From the NCBI RefSeq assembly GCF_001942625.1, contig NZ_MLCL01000016.1, forward strand, positions 1 through 64,000: DNA of 64,000 nucleotides, written 5' to 3'. Position numbers and translations under genes: made by a program. This document shows, in pieces, positions 8,506-16,369 of this stretch (position 1 is the first letter of the stretch; each line of letters starts with the position of its first letter). Source of the stretch: Mycobacterium syngnathidarum (GTDB lineage Bacteria; Actinomycetota; Actinomycetes; Mycobacteriales; Mycobacteriaceae). Below the pieces are notes generated by a model. The model was not told the DNA's origin, made no database searches, and saw nothing but the letters and a program-made list of their open reading frames with translations.

Positions 8506-9749
8506 GCTTCCTTCCTGACGTCGAAACGCTCGAAGTAGAAGTCGAACCGGGACCGGATGTCCTCGGGCGAGCGGCCGAAGTCGCGTTCGAGTTCGTAGCG
8601 CATTCGGCCGTGCTTTCCGCGCGGGTTGCTGTCGAGATAGGCACCAAATGCGGCCTTGGCGTCGCCGGTCATGTCGGTACCGTTGTATCCATAGAGTTTT
8701 TCGAGGATGGTCAGCTCCTTTCCGTTGAGGTCGTGAAAGGCGATGTCGAGGCTCTGATTAGCGGGGACGAGATCGCGGTCTCGCACGCAGGCGCGCAGAA
8801 GTGTCTCGACACGATCGGTCCAGTAGTCGACCAGAGACTCGGGGTCGACGTCGTGGCGGCGGATTCGATCGCCGTAGGCCAACATGGTCACCGCCGACTG
8901 GATGACCGCAACCGGATCCCGGTGGGTGAAGGCCACCGTGGCATCGGGGAAGGTGTTGATCAACGGGCCCAACTGCTCACAGTGTTGTGGCGACTTCAGC
9001 ACCCAGGTGCGTGGTCCACGCAGGAAGGTCAGGGCCTTGAGGGTCGTGCGTAGGTATGCGTAATGCTCGTTCTGATCCAGGCCGTAGTAGAAATCGCGCC
9101 ACGAGGGCACCCGCGCGTGCCATTCCAGGACGTAGCTGGCGAAGTCGAGATCCAACAGCTCGACTTCCTCCTCGATGGCCGCGGGAAACCGATCGTGCAT
9201 CGCCTGGAGCAGCGGGACCATGACCTGTGCCCCCTCGTGTTCCGCGGCGCAGCGGGCATATCGGGGATCCGTTCCATCGACGGCAGGGCCCTCCCCCCGC
9301 AGCGGGAAAGGTTCCTGGGACTCCCAGTACGGGAGAGCGCGCCGCCGGCGGTCCGCCGCGATGAGATTGACCAGGTGAGTCGTCCCCGAACGAGGAAGTC
9401 CGACGACGATCATGGGGCGCTCGATCTCGATGTCGTGGATCTCGGGATACCGGCGCAGCAGATCGGTCAGCAGCAGGCGTTGAGTGAGCAACCGAACAGT
9501 TCTCTGGCGCAGGTTGATTCGATTGAGGTTCGTGTTTCCCGCGTCCGCATCGATCGCCGCCGCATACATGTCGAGGCGGGGCCGGAAGTCATCGGAACCG
9601 AAATCGCTGACGCCGGCCCGCTCCCTTGCCTCACGGATCAAGGCATCTGGGGACAGATCAACGGATAAATCGGCGACTTGGTCAAGAACTGCTTGCTGCG
9701 TTGCTGTCAGACGCGGCGAGACCAGATCATCGACTGTGGTTTCCAGCAT
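8502..9749 (-). CDS. Sulfotransferase family protein (PAPS-dependent)
   Basis: A 415-residue protein with the sulfotransferase P-loop-like 5'-phosphosulfate motif PMIVVGLPRSGTTHL at residues 112-126 and a 3'-phosphate-binding region (VAFTHRDPVAVIQS) further on, as in the Stf/Sulfotransfer_3 group common in mycobacteria. It would move sulfate from PAPS to a hydroxyl or amine. It is the first gene of the minus-strand operon, divergent from the IclR regulator across a 58-bp gap with repeated CGAATA sites. Pairing of a sulfotransferase with a sulfatase-like hydrolase and two dehydrogenases in one operon is unusual. Confidence 0.8.
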   Translation of the reverse strand: MLETTVDDLVSPRLTATQQAVLDQVADLSVDLSPDALIREARERAGVSDFGSDDFRPRLDMYAAAIDADAGNTNLNRINLRQRTVRLLTQRLLLTDLLRRYPEIHDIEIERPMIVVGLPRSGTTHLVNLIAADRRRRALPYWESQEPFPLRGEGPAVDGTDPRYARCAAEHEGAQVMVPLLQAMHDRFPAAIEEEVELLDLDFASYVLEWHARVPSWRDFYYGLDQNEHYAYLRTTLKALTFLRGPRTWVLKSPQHCEQLGPLINTFPDATVAFTHRDPVAVIQSAVTMLAYGDRIRRHDVDPESLVDYWTDRVETLLRACVRDRDLVPANQSLDIAFHDLNGKELTILEKLYGYNGTDMTGDAKAAFGAYLDSNPRGKHGRMRYELERDFGRSPEDIRSRFDFYFERFDVRKEA

Positions 9750-9777
9750 GGTCGATACGCCTCCATGTATTGCGATG

Positions 9778-9808
9778 TCGAATATTCGTTATAGGCTGTC
9801 CGAATATA
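9778..9808. promoter_or_regulatory. Candidate IclR operator pair
   Basis: In the 58-bp divergent gap, the palindrome CGAATATTCG (9779-9788) and a half site CGAATATA (9801-9808) are spaced 22 bp apart, about two helical turns, so a dimer or tetramer could bind one face. The second site abuts the IclR start codon, implying autoregulation as well as control of the sulfotransferase operon. Confidence 0.45.
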
Positions 9809-10707
9809 TGAACGGAAAGCTAGGCCCGTCTGTGCCTGCGGGTCAAGACCTGTCACCCCCGACCACCCGGGTGGTCGACATCATCGAGTTGCTGGTGCGG
9901 CGGCCCGCCGACCGGCCGACGTTGGCCGAAATATGCCGTGAGCTGGATGTGAGCCGGTCGACTGGCCACGCGATCGTCCACACGTTGTGCGCTCGTGGAT
10001 GGGTCTCGCGTGACCCACTCAGTGGGAGGTTCTCCTTGGGGCCCACGCTGTCGGGCCTTGGAGATCCCGATGGATCGCCGTCCCGTTCACTGCGTGAACC
10101 ACTTCAGCACTTGTGCGCCACGCTGGGCATGCCGATGTGCATCTCCGCACTCCAAGACCGAACCATCGTCGTCGTCGAGTCCGCCGCCGCACCCGGTACC
10201 CGCGCACCCGTGCCCGCCGGTCTGCGGCTCCCCTTCGTTGCCCCCTTCGGCCGCGAATTCGTCGCCTGGGCACCGGCGTCCGAACGCGCCGACTGGCTCG
10301 CTGCAGCGGGCCCGGTCAACCAGCCCTTTCGCCGGCGAATCAGTCAGGTACTGAATGAGATTCAAGTCCGGGGCTACGGCATAGAACGTCTCAGCGATCC
10401 ACTCCTGCAAGTGTTCACCGCTCTGAAGGCACTCGACAACGGCACACCACCCGGGCCGTTGTCGACGCGCCTGGCCGCCGCCGTGGCAGATCTGACCGTG
10501 GTCGATCAGCTACCGACAGACGAACCCGATGCGACACCTCTGGCAACCATCTCGGCCCCGATCTTCGATGACGCGGGGACGGTGGTCATGACGGTCTCGG
10601 CACAGCCGTACCGGACGATGCGTCCTCAGGAGCTCGAAACCGTAGGCGCCGGCGTGGTCGAGTTCGCACGCGACGCAGCGATACGTGCCGGGCTTACAAC
10701 CGAATGA
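9808..10707 (+). CDS. IclR-family transcriptional regulator
   Basis: A 299-residue regulator starting at ATG 9808. The N-terminal winged helix reads TTRVVDIIELLVRRPADRPTLAEICRELDVSRSTGHAIVHTL, followed by GWVSRDPLSGRFSLGP, which is the IclR pattern; the remaining part is the GAF-like effector domain. It is divergent from the sulfotransferase operon and upstream of the ketosteroid isomerase gene. IclR proteins commonly govern adjacent catabolic operons in response to an aromatic, acyl or steroid metabolite; the effector here is unknown. Confidence 0.88.
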   Translation: MNGKLGPSVPAGQDLSPPTTRVVDIIELLVRRPADRPTLAEICRELDVSRSTGHAIVHTLCARGWVSRDPLSGRFSLGPTLSGLGDPDGSPSRSLREPLQHLCATLGMPMCISALQDRTIVVVESAAAPGTRAPVPAGLRLPFVAPFGREFVAWAPASERADWLAAAGPVNQPFRRRISQVLNEIQVRGYGIERLSDPLLQVFTALKALDNGTPPGPLSTRLAAAVADLTVVDQLPTDEPDATPLATISAPIFDDAGTVVMTVSAQPYRTMRPQELETVGAGVVEFARDAAIRAGLTTE

Positions 10708-10724
10708 CGTGCGAATCGAGACTC

Positions 10725-10739
10725 TGTGCCGCTCAACGG
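10725..10739. promoter_or_regulatory. Island dyad motif upstream of the ketosteroid isomerase gene
   Basis: CCGCTCAACGG at 10729-10739 fits the dyad CCGnTnAnCGG exactly; the flanking TGTGCCGCTCAAC is nearly repeated between kshA and kstD (TGTTCCGCTCAAC at 18479). The copy sits about 45 bp before the start at 10783. Other copies lie at 3091-3101, 13880-13890 and 20981-20991 (exact), and at 13119-13129, 16314-16324 and 18483-18493 (one deviation). Confidence 0.45.
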
Positions 10740-10782
10740 AACATGGTCGTCCGCCACCTTTCATTCGATCTACCGTTCGCCC

Positions 10783-11169
10783 ATGACCGATACCCCAGAC
10801 CTGACCGCGACCATCACCGAGACGGTGAGCCGATACCTGCACCTGATAGCAACGGGCACCGCCGACCAGATCCTCGAGCTCTTCGCCGAAGACGCCAGCG
10901 TCGAGGACCCGGTGGGCACAGCGCCCCGCGTGGGATCGACAGAGATCCGAGAGTTCTTCGCATCGTTGGGAGCACTCGAACGCACAACGACGCTGCAGTC
11001 GCTGCGTGTCTGTGGGCAAGAAGCCGCGTTCCAGTTCCGGATTGCCTTCGATGCCGGCGACGGCCCGTTGCACCTCGAACCGATCGACATCATGACCTTC
11101 GACGTAGACGGCAAGATCACCTCGGTCAGGTCATTCTTTTCCGCATCGGACATTAAGGCAGCAGAATGA
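10783..11169 (+). CDS. Ketosteroid isomerase-like protein (steroid delta5-isomerase family)
   Basis: A 128-residue NTF2-fold protein from ATG 10783. It aligns along its whole length with Pseudomonas and Comamonas delta5-3-ketosteroid isomerases, and all catalytic residues are present: Tyr18 (SRY), the proton-shuttling Asp42 in SVEDP and the second acid Asp101 in PIDIM. The family moves the double bond of a 3-keto-delta5 steroid to the conjugated delta4 position, the step that prepares substrates for KstD and KshA, both encoded about 7 kb downstream. It overlaps the next gene by ATGA. The assignment is strong at family level; activity on a steroid is inferred. Confidence 0.8.
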   Translation: MTDTPDLTATITETVSRYLHLIATGTADQILELFAEDASVEDPVGTAPRVGSTEIREFFASLGALERTTTLQSLRVCGQEAAFQFRIAFDAGDGPLHLEPIDIMTFDVDGKITSVRSFFSASDIKAAE

Positions 11170-12155
11170 CCGTACCGATTCTTCGTTTCAATTTCGCCTC
11201 ACCCGACGGCGATCCGGCGACGAGACGCGAGATCATCTCGGCTGCAATGGAACTGGCGGAATGGGGTGACCGGCGCGGCGTCGCTGCCGTCAGCATCGAT
11301 GAACACCACGTCACCGGACACGGGTGGAGCAGCAACCCGGTCATGGCGGCGGCCATGTTCCTGCAACGCACCGAGAACCTCTTTCTCAGCATCGACTGCG
11401 CACTGGGACCCCTATGGAACCCCGTCCGACTGGCCGAAGACATCGCATTCGTCGACACCGTGAGCGGAGGACGGTTGCACACGACCGTCGGCCTGGGATA
11501 TCGCGAGGTCGAATACAGTGCGCTGGGTGCGGATTTCAGCCGGCGCGCGCCATTGATGGACCACCTGTTGCTCACCATGCTGGCGGCGTGGTCGGGCTCG
11601 CCGATCGTGGAGCACGACCCCACTGCGCGCTTGGCGTCTGCCACCTGGTCCAAGCCACATCCGCCCCTCTACGTCGGCGGCGGGGTGCGTGCGACGGCAC
11701 GCCGTGCCGTGCGGTTCGGGCTGGGGCTCAGCTTGCCGGCACATCAGCCAGACCTGGCTCGGTACTACCAAGAGCTATGTGGGCAGGCCGGTATCGAGCC
11801 GCTGTTGATCATGCCTGCACCCGTCAATCGCGGCATGGTCTACCTCTGCGAGGACCCGGACAAGGCCTGGCAGGAGTTCGGTAGCCACATCCTTTGGGAA
11901 GCCGTAACTTATGGCGCTTGGTCTCGCGATCGTGCGTTGTCATCGATGCACCTGCCGGGCGTTCAAAGCCTCGAGGAAGTGCGGGCATCGGGCCGGTACC
12001 GCTTCCTGACACCCGACCAACTCGTCGCCGAAGTTCGCGATTGCCCTGATTACGGAGCGCTGGTCCTGCACCCTCTCGTCGGCGGCATGCCGATCGACGA
12101 AGCGTGGAAATCGCTGCAGCTGCTGACCGACGACGTGTTGCCGCGGTTGGCCTGA
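11166..12155 (+). CDS. Luciferase-like (LLM class) flavin-dependent oxidoreductase
   Basis: A 329-residue TIM-barrel protein of the bacterial luciferase superfamily: SIDEHHVTGHGWSSNP near residue 41, DTVSGGRLHTTVGLGYREVEY near 96 and a late PLYVGGGVRATARRA segment. Such proteins use FMN or coenzyme F420. The start codon lies in the stop of the ketosteroid isomerase gene (ATGA), so the two are produced together. A monooxygenase role, for example hydroxylation or Baeyer-Villiger chemistry on the steroid-like substrate, is possible but not demonstrated by sequence. Confidence 0.8.
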   Translation: MTVPILRFNFASPDGDPATRREIISAAMELAEWGDRRGVAAVSIDEHHVTGHGWSSNPVMAAAMFLQRTENLFLSIDCALGPLWNPVRLAEDIAFVDTVSGGRLHTTVGLGYREVEYSALGADFSRRAPLMDHLLLTMLAAWSGSPIVEHDPTARLASATWSKPHPPLYVGGGVRATARRAVRFGLGLSLPAHQPDLARYYQELCGQAGIEPLLIMPAPVNRGMVYLCEDPDKAWQEFGSHILWEAVTYGAWSRDRALSSMHLPGVQSLEEVRASGRYRFLTPDQLVAEVRDCPDYGALVLHPLVGGMPIDEAWKSLQLLTDDVLPRLA

Positions 12156-12172
12156 CGTTCATGCCGGCCGGA

Positions 12173-13075
12173 CTAGATACCGAGCACCTCACGCGCTCGA
12201 TCGATCTCGTCGGGATCGGCGGTCGTCGGGACGAGCCGGAGCTCGTCGAGACCCGCTTCGCGCGCACCGTTCACGGCGGCAAGGAGCCCTGATGCTCCGC
12301 AGTTCAGCGTCCCGGCGGTCGGGGCTGTCAGGTACGAGGCCGCCGGTCCGGTGACGGCAACATCCTGATGCCAGAAGTCCCGTACATGCTCTCTGAGCTG
12401 GTTCTCCGGATCTGGACCGAGTGCGAACCAGACCGGCGCGGAGAAGTGCGGCTTTTCGGTCCGGCCGGCTGACTGCCAGGCCTGTGTGACGCGCTCGCGC
12501 TGCGCGGCCAACGCCTCGGCGTCGAAGTGAAGCGAATGTGCCGGATCACTCACGCCGACAGCCCATTGCGCGGCTCGCGCGAGGGCTTTCGGGCCGACCA
12601 CGCCGGCGACGAGCGGAACACCCCCGACCTGGACCGGCGCGGGCCCCACAGGATGGTGCCCTTCGATCGGAGGCTCTTGGGCCCACACTTTGCGCAACAC
12701 CAGTACAGCCTCGTCCATGCGTTGTCGCTTCCGGTCGAGCGCGGCGCCGACCGCGAGGTAGTCCTCGTCCCACGCGCCGATGCCGACTCCGAGCGTCAGG
12801 CGCCCGCCCGACAGGACGTCGATGGTAGCCAGATCCTTCGCGAACAGAACCGGGTTTCGCATCGGGAGCGCGACGACATCAGTCCAGAGCCGCACGCGCT
12901 CGGTCATCGCTGCCGCGGCAGCGAGCTGCGGAACGACCGACCAGCTGTCTGGATAGAGCAGCCGTTCGTAGGTTGCAAGGCCGTCCCACGGTCCGTCGTC
13001 GATCTTGCGGTACCACAGGAGCTCCGTCTCGCGTCCGTGGGGAAAGAGGGTCGGGAGACCCATGGTGATGTGCAT
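12173..13075 (-). CDS. Luciferase-like (LLM class) oxidoreductase, probably F420-dependent
   Basis: A 300-residue luciferase-superfamily protein beginning MHITMGLPTLFPHGRETEL. It keeps the family landmarks DVLSGGRLTLGVGIGAWDEDY and a C-terminal barrel. Many mycobacterial members with this N-terminus bind F420. It is divergent from a TetR gene and converges on the other luciferase-like gene, which ends 17 bp away. Substrate unknown; I see no partner flavin reductase in its own transcript. Confidence 0.75.
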   Translation of the reverse strand: MHITMGLPTLFPHGRETELLWYRKIDDGPWDGLATYERLLYPDSWSVVPQLAAAAAMTERVRLWTDVVALPMRNPVLFAKDLATIDVLSGGRLTLGVGIGAWDEDYLAVGAALDRKRQRMDEAVLVLRKVWAQEPPIEGHHPVGPAPVQVGGVPLVAGVVGPKALARAAQWAVGVSDPAHSLHFDAEALAAQRERVTQAWQSAGRTEKPHFSAPVWFALGPDPENQLREHVRDFWHQDVAVTGPAASYLTAPTAGTLNCGASGLLAAVNGAREAGLDELRLVPTTADPDEIDRAREVLGI

Positions 13076-13118
13076 GTGGTTATTTGATCAACTTGTCGCG
13101 ATAGTGCCGCCGTTCATC

Positions 13119-13129
13119 CCGCTCAGTGG
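13119..13129. promoter_or_regulatory. Island dyad motif (one mismatch) in the LLM/TetR divergent gap
   Basis: CCGCTCAGTGG deviates at one position from CCGnTnAnCGG. The same 94-bp gap also holds the palindrome TTGATCAA (13084-13091) next to the start of the luciferase-like gene. Either could be the site of the adjacent TetR regulator. Confidence 0.3.
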
Positions 13130-13169
13130 GCGCCCCAATACGCCGACTCGGCCAGCGACATGACACTCG

Positions 13170-13835
13170 ATGCTGTCCAGCATCTCGAGATCGAGGAATG
13201 TGAGCGCTTCAGTGGATCGCACCTCGCCGGTTTCGGTGGCCAAGCCACGGGTCCGGCCCGGCGGACGTAGCGAGCGCATCCGCGAATCGGTAATGCGCGC
13301 CTGCCTGGAGCTCTTGACCGAGGGGAAGATCGAGCTGCCGATCGCGGAAGTCGCCGAACGATCGGGCGTTAACCGCGGCACCGTCTACCGGTGGTGGCCC
13401 ACCTCGACCGAGTTGCTGAACGATGCCCTGGCATTCCACGCGCGTCATCGCACAGATGCTCCCGACACCGGGGCATGGAAGAGCGACGTTCGCGCGCTGG
13501 TCACCCAACTCGCCTCGCTTGCAGCCGATCCCGTCGAACGCGGGATCATCGCCACGATGATTTCCGGTCGGTACCCGTGCCTGAACGACGCGATGATGGG
13601 CTGGTGCCGAAACGATCTCCCGCATTGGTTCGCGATGATCGGGCGCGCCATGGGCCGTGGCGAGGTGGATCCTGACGTGGATCCGGCCATCGTCCTTCAG
13701 ATGATGCTGGCGCCGGCGGTGTCTGTCTCACTCTTCGACGGGCGAGCGCTGACTGACCAGGAGATCGACTCGCTTGTGACGTTGGTATGCCGCGCAACGA
13801 CGATTTCCCGCGGCCCGGCAACTGGCGCCGAATAG
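13170..13835 (+). CDS. TetR-family transcriptional regulator
   Basis: A 221-residue TetR-type repressor if ATG 13170 is used; an internal valine start nearer the conserved region (VAKPRVRPGGRSERIRES) is also possible. The helix-turn-helix is IAEVAERSGVNRGTVYRWW, followed by an all-helical ligand domain. It is divergent from a luciferase-like gene and upstream of an unrecognised 358-residue protein and an SDR. It probably controls one or both; the ligand is unknown. Confidence 0.85.
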   Translation: MLSSISRSRNVSASVDRTSPVSVAKPRVRPGGRSERIRESVMRACLELLTEGKIELPIAEVAERSGVNRGTVYRWWPTSTELLNDALAFHARHRTDAPDTGAWKSDVRALVTQLASLAADPVERGIIATMISGRYPCLNDAMMGWCRNDLPHWFAMIGRAMGRGEVDPDVDPAIVLQMMLAPAVSVSLFDGRALTDQEIDSLVTLVCRATTISRGPATGAE

Positions 13836-13879
13836 CTGCACTTGGCCGGCGTTTGCTGGTGGCGCCGTGAATTGGGTTC

Positions 13880-13934
13880 CCGATCAGCGGTCACCGTCAC
13901 GTTCGATGCCTCGCCATGCCGCCACACTCGAACG
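13880..13934. promoter_or_regulatory. Promoter region with island dyad motif and a second inverted repeat
   Basis: The 134-bp gap before the gene at 13970 holds CCGATCAGCGG (13880-13890; complement CCGCTGATCGG), an exact fit to the island dyad, and an inverted repeat CGTTCGA (13900-13906) / TCGAACG (13928-13934). A clear AGGAGA ribosome site follows at 13957-13962. Confidence 0.4.
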
Positions 13935-13969
13935 ACCGAAACGGTGAATGCCTTTTAGGAGACAAGAAA

Positions 13970-15046
13970 ATGCTGACCGATGAACGGCGCCTCGAGCTGT
14001 CCGACATCCTGCGTCCCGCGGCCCCTCCTCGCGAGATCACGGATGTATACACCGACGACCAGAAGCAGAGACTCCTCGAAGTCGTACGGACTCAAGGGCC
14101 GTGGAACCTCATCATCGCGCAGCACTTCGCATCGGCGGACGAATTGATGGCCACCATGAGCGGTGCGTTCCCTGAGGGTTTCACTCCATCGCTGGATCTG
14201 TTCCTCACCCCGACGTTCCGCGGTCATCTGGCCAGCCACGGGACCGTCCTGTACCCGGAGTTGCACGACTGCTTCTACAACGCCACATTCATTGAGCACG
14301 CCAAGAAGTACTGGAATGCGCAGTACGCCAAGCCTGAGATAATGCTGTTCAACATCAACGGTCCGTGCGCCAACCGCGACCCCGGTCATCTGGACTCCCC
14401 CAGCTTCCGCGGCGTCCGCTATGAGAACGCCCCCACCTGGCTGTGCAGCGTGATGGGCAAGTCCGGCCTGTTCAACGATTACCTGATCAAGATGGCGCAG
14501 GTGATCACCTGGTTCTCCCTGGATGAGGGTTCCGGCTTCACCTACTGGCCCGACGGCCCGCTCAAGCCACCCGCCCGGGTCCAACCGCCGATCAACAACC
14601 GCGGGGTCGTGGTGCAGAACGAGATGATGATGCACCGCGGAGAAGCTAACGGCCCACTGGCTCAGCAGGTTCCGGCTGGCCTGGCCTTCGACACCGTGTT
14701 CACCGGGGACCCGGCAGACCGCGACCAGTGGCTGCTGAAGAACGGCGAAGATGTCATTGCCCGCCACCACACCGACGAGCTGAGGTTCCTCGTCCACTGG
14801 TCTGCCGAGGTGTTCTCCGACTACGAAGAACTCAAGAAGAACATGGACGGTTCGGACGACATCACGATCGAACGCGCCATCGGAATGATGGTCGACGATC
14901 TCAAGGTCAAGGGCATCAAGCTCGACGTACCCGGCGAGCCGTTGCATGACCCGGCGTTCATCGGAGCGCTCAACGCCGCCTACGACCTCGGTGGCCCCAG
15001 CAGCTACCCGGAAGAGGCTCCCATCTCCGCCTTTCAACTCTCCTGA
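13970..15046 (+). CDS. Unrecognised protein, possibly a non-haem iron oxygenase
   Basis: A 358-residue soluble protein with no signal peptide or membrane segment; ATG 13970 is fixed by AGGAGA seven bases upstream. I do not recognise a named family. Two stretches stand out: NRDPGHLDSPSFRG, with an HxD pattern near residue 138, and MMMHRGEANGP, with a His followed by Arg near residue 222. HxD...H with this spacing occurs in Fe(II)/2-oxoglutarate oxygenases of the PhyH type, so a hydroxylase is conceivable, but I cannot see the rest of the fold. It is followed 17 bp later by an SDR and a SnoaL-like gene in a likely operon. Low certainty on function, high certainty that it is a real gene. Confidence 0.6.
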   Translation: MLTDERRLELSDILRPAAPPREITDVYTDDQKQRLLEVVRTQGPWNLIIAQHFASADELMATMSGAFPEGFTPSLDLFLTPTFRGHLASHGTVLYPELHDCFYNATFIEHAKKYWNAQYAKPEIMLFNINGPCANRDPGHLDSPSFRGVRYENAPTWLCSVMGKSGLFNDYLIKMAQVITWFSLDEGSGFTYWPDGPLKPPARVQPPINNRGVVVQNEMMMHRGEANGPLAQQVPAGLAFDTVFTGDPADRDQWLLKNGEDVIARHHTDELRFLVHWSAEVFSDYEELKKNMDGSDDITIERAIGMMVDDLKVKGIKLDVPGEPLHDPAFIGALNAAYDLGGPSSYPEEAPISAFQLS

Positions 15047-15063
15047 TCTCGAAGGGACATCTG

Positions 15064-15846
15064 ATGGACCGTTTCTCAGATCGTCGTGTCATCGTCACCG
15101 GCGCGGGGTCGGGTATCGGCGCGGCCACGGTGGCCCGCCTGCTCGACGAAGGTGCGACGGTCGTCGCCTACGACATCTCCGCCGACGGCCTGGCGACGAC
15201 TGCGGCGGCCGCCGAAGCTGCCGGCACCGCCAAGCAGCTCACCACGGCCGTCCTCGACATCTCCCGCGAGGCGGACGTCATCGCCGCGGTGTCGGTGGCG
15301 GTGGCCGAGTTGGGCGGACTTGAGGTCCTGGTCAATGTGGCTGCGATGCAGAACTGTTCGCACACACACGAAACCACTCTGGAGGAGTGGAACCGCACCT
15401 TGGCGGTCAACCTCACCGGCACCTTCCTGATGACACGTCAGGCGCTCCCGGCGCTGCTGGAATCGGGACGGGGTGTCGTCGTGAACTTCACGTCCACCGC
15501 TGCGACGTTCGCGCACCCCTACATGGCGGCCTATGCAGCCAGTAAGGGCGGCATCCTCAGCTTCACCCACTCACTGGCACTGGAGTACTCGAAGCAAGGT
15601 CTGCGCGCGGTCAACATCCAGCCGGGTGGGGTTTCCACGGCCCTGGCCAACAGCACGCTGGACAAGATGCCGGAGGGATACGACCTAGGCCTCTGGGCCA
15701 AGCAGACCCCGCTGTTGCACGGCACCGAAAGCGAAATCCTCGGGGACCCAGGCGCAGTAGCATCGGTCATCGCCATGGTCGCCTCTGATGACGGTGCGTT
15801 CATCACCGGCACCGAGATTCGCGTCGATGGCGGCGCGCACGCCTGA
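15064..15846 (+). CDS. Short-chain dehydrogenase/reductase with altered NNAG motif
   Basis: A 260-residue SDR: TGAGSGIG at residues 12-19, an Asp-ending second strand (VVAYDIS) favouring NAD(H), catalytic Ser in NFTSTAA, YAASK and a C-terminal GTEIRVDGGAHA. The usual NNAG is NVAA (VLVNVAAMQ), so the structural Asn pair is half lost. The start at 15064 follows AAGGGA. It lies in a plus-strand group with the unrecognised 358-residue protein and a SnoaL-like protein and may be a hydroxysteroid dehydrogenase; that is contextual. Confidence 0.83.
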   Translation: MDRFSDRRVIVTGAGSGIGAATVARLLDEGATVVAYDISADGLATTAAAAEAAGTAKQLTTAVLDISREADVIAAVSVAVAELGGLEVLVNVAAMQNCSHTHETTLEEWNRTLAVNLTGTFLMTRQALPALLESGRGVVVNFTSTAATFAHPYMAAYAASKGGILSFTHSLALEYSKQGLRAVNIQPGGVSTALANSTLDKMPEGYDLGLWAKQTPLLHGTESEILGDPGAVASVIAMVASDDGAFITGTEIRVDGGAHA

Positions 15847-15866
15847 GCAGTGGAAGGAATGTGGGC

Positions 15867-16310
15867 ATGGATTCAGTCGCCCTGAGGGTGCTGCGCGATG
15901 AGCGAGACATCGAACGGGCGCTGAATCTGTTCGCCCGCGCCATGGACAACCGGGACTGGGCGGCGATGGCCGCGATCCTGGCCGACGATGTCGAAGGAGA
16001 TTTCGGCACCGGACGCCTGGTGGGCGTTGCCGCGATCGTCGACATGATTCGCGGATTCCTCGACAATTGTGGCCCCACCCAACATCTGTTGGGAAACATC
16101 ATCATCGATGTCGTCGACGACACTGCCACGAGCAAGGCCTACATCCGCGACGTTCACCTGAATGCGGCCGGCGACCCGTCGACCCGCTTCTACACGCTGG
16201 GCGACTACCACGACACCTGGCGGCGGGACAGCGATGGTCGTTGGCGTATCACCGAGCGCATCAAGGCCAACCGTGCGCATGTGGGTCCGCTGGAAATCTT
16301 TGGTAGCTAG
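15867..16310 (+). CDS. SnoaL-like / NTF2-fold protein
   Basis: A 147-residue protein; ATG 15867 is favoured over GTG 15861 by the position of a GGAAGGA ribosome site. It has the SnoaL_4 pattern: a helical start (DERDIERALNLFARAMDNRDW), an acid-containing loop (LADDVEGDFG), and a final strand DGRWRITERIKANRAH. Members act as polyketide or steroid cyclases, isomerases, dehydratases or oxygenase subunits. It is the third such fold in the island and ends 59 bp before a KstR-like regulator. Reaction not assignable. Confidence 0.68.
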   Translation: MDSVALRVLRDERDIERALNLFARAMDNRDWAAMAAILADDVEGDFGTGRLVGVAAIVDMIRGFLDNCGPTQHLLGNIIIDVVDDTATSKAYIRDVHLNAAGDPSTRFYTLGDYHDTWRRDSDGRWRITERIKANRAHVGPLEIFGS

Positions 16311-16313
16311 TGC

Positions 16314-16338
16314 CCGGTCAGCGAGAGCACGGGTGCTC
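16314..16338. promoter_or_regulatory. Island dyad motif plus adjacent palindrome upstream of the KstR-like gene
   Basis: CCGGTCAGCGA (16314-16324) has one mismatch to the dyad CCGnTnAnCGG. Immediately next to it is GAGCACggGTGCTC (16325-16338), a 6-bp inverted repeat. Further on, AACCTAGTGTT (16354-16364) is a weaker dyad resembling the AAC...GTT arrangement of KstR sites but with the wrong spacing. Confidence 0.4.
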
Positions 16339-16369
16339 AAACAGCTGAGGCGAACCTAGTGTTGTCATC

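Noticed and set aside
16354..16364. KstR box upstream of the KstR-like gene
   Set aside because: AACCTAGTGTT has five bases between AAC and GTT instead of two as in the known KstR site, so I do not call it a KstR operator.
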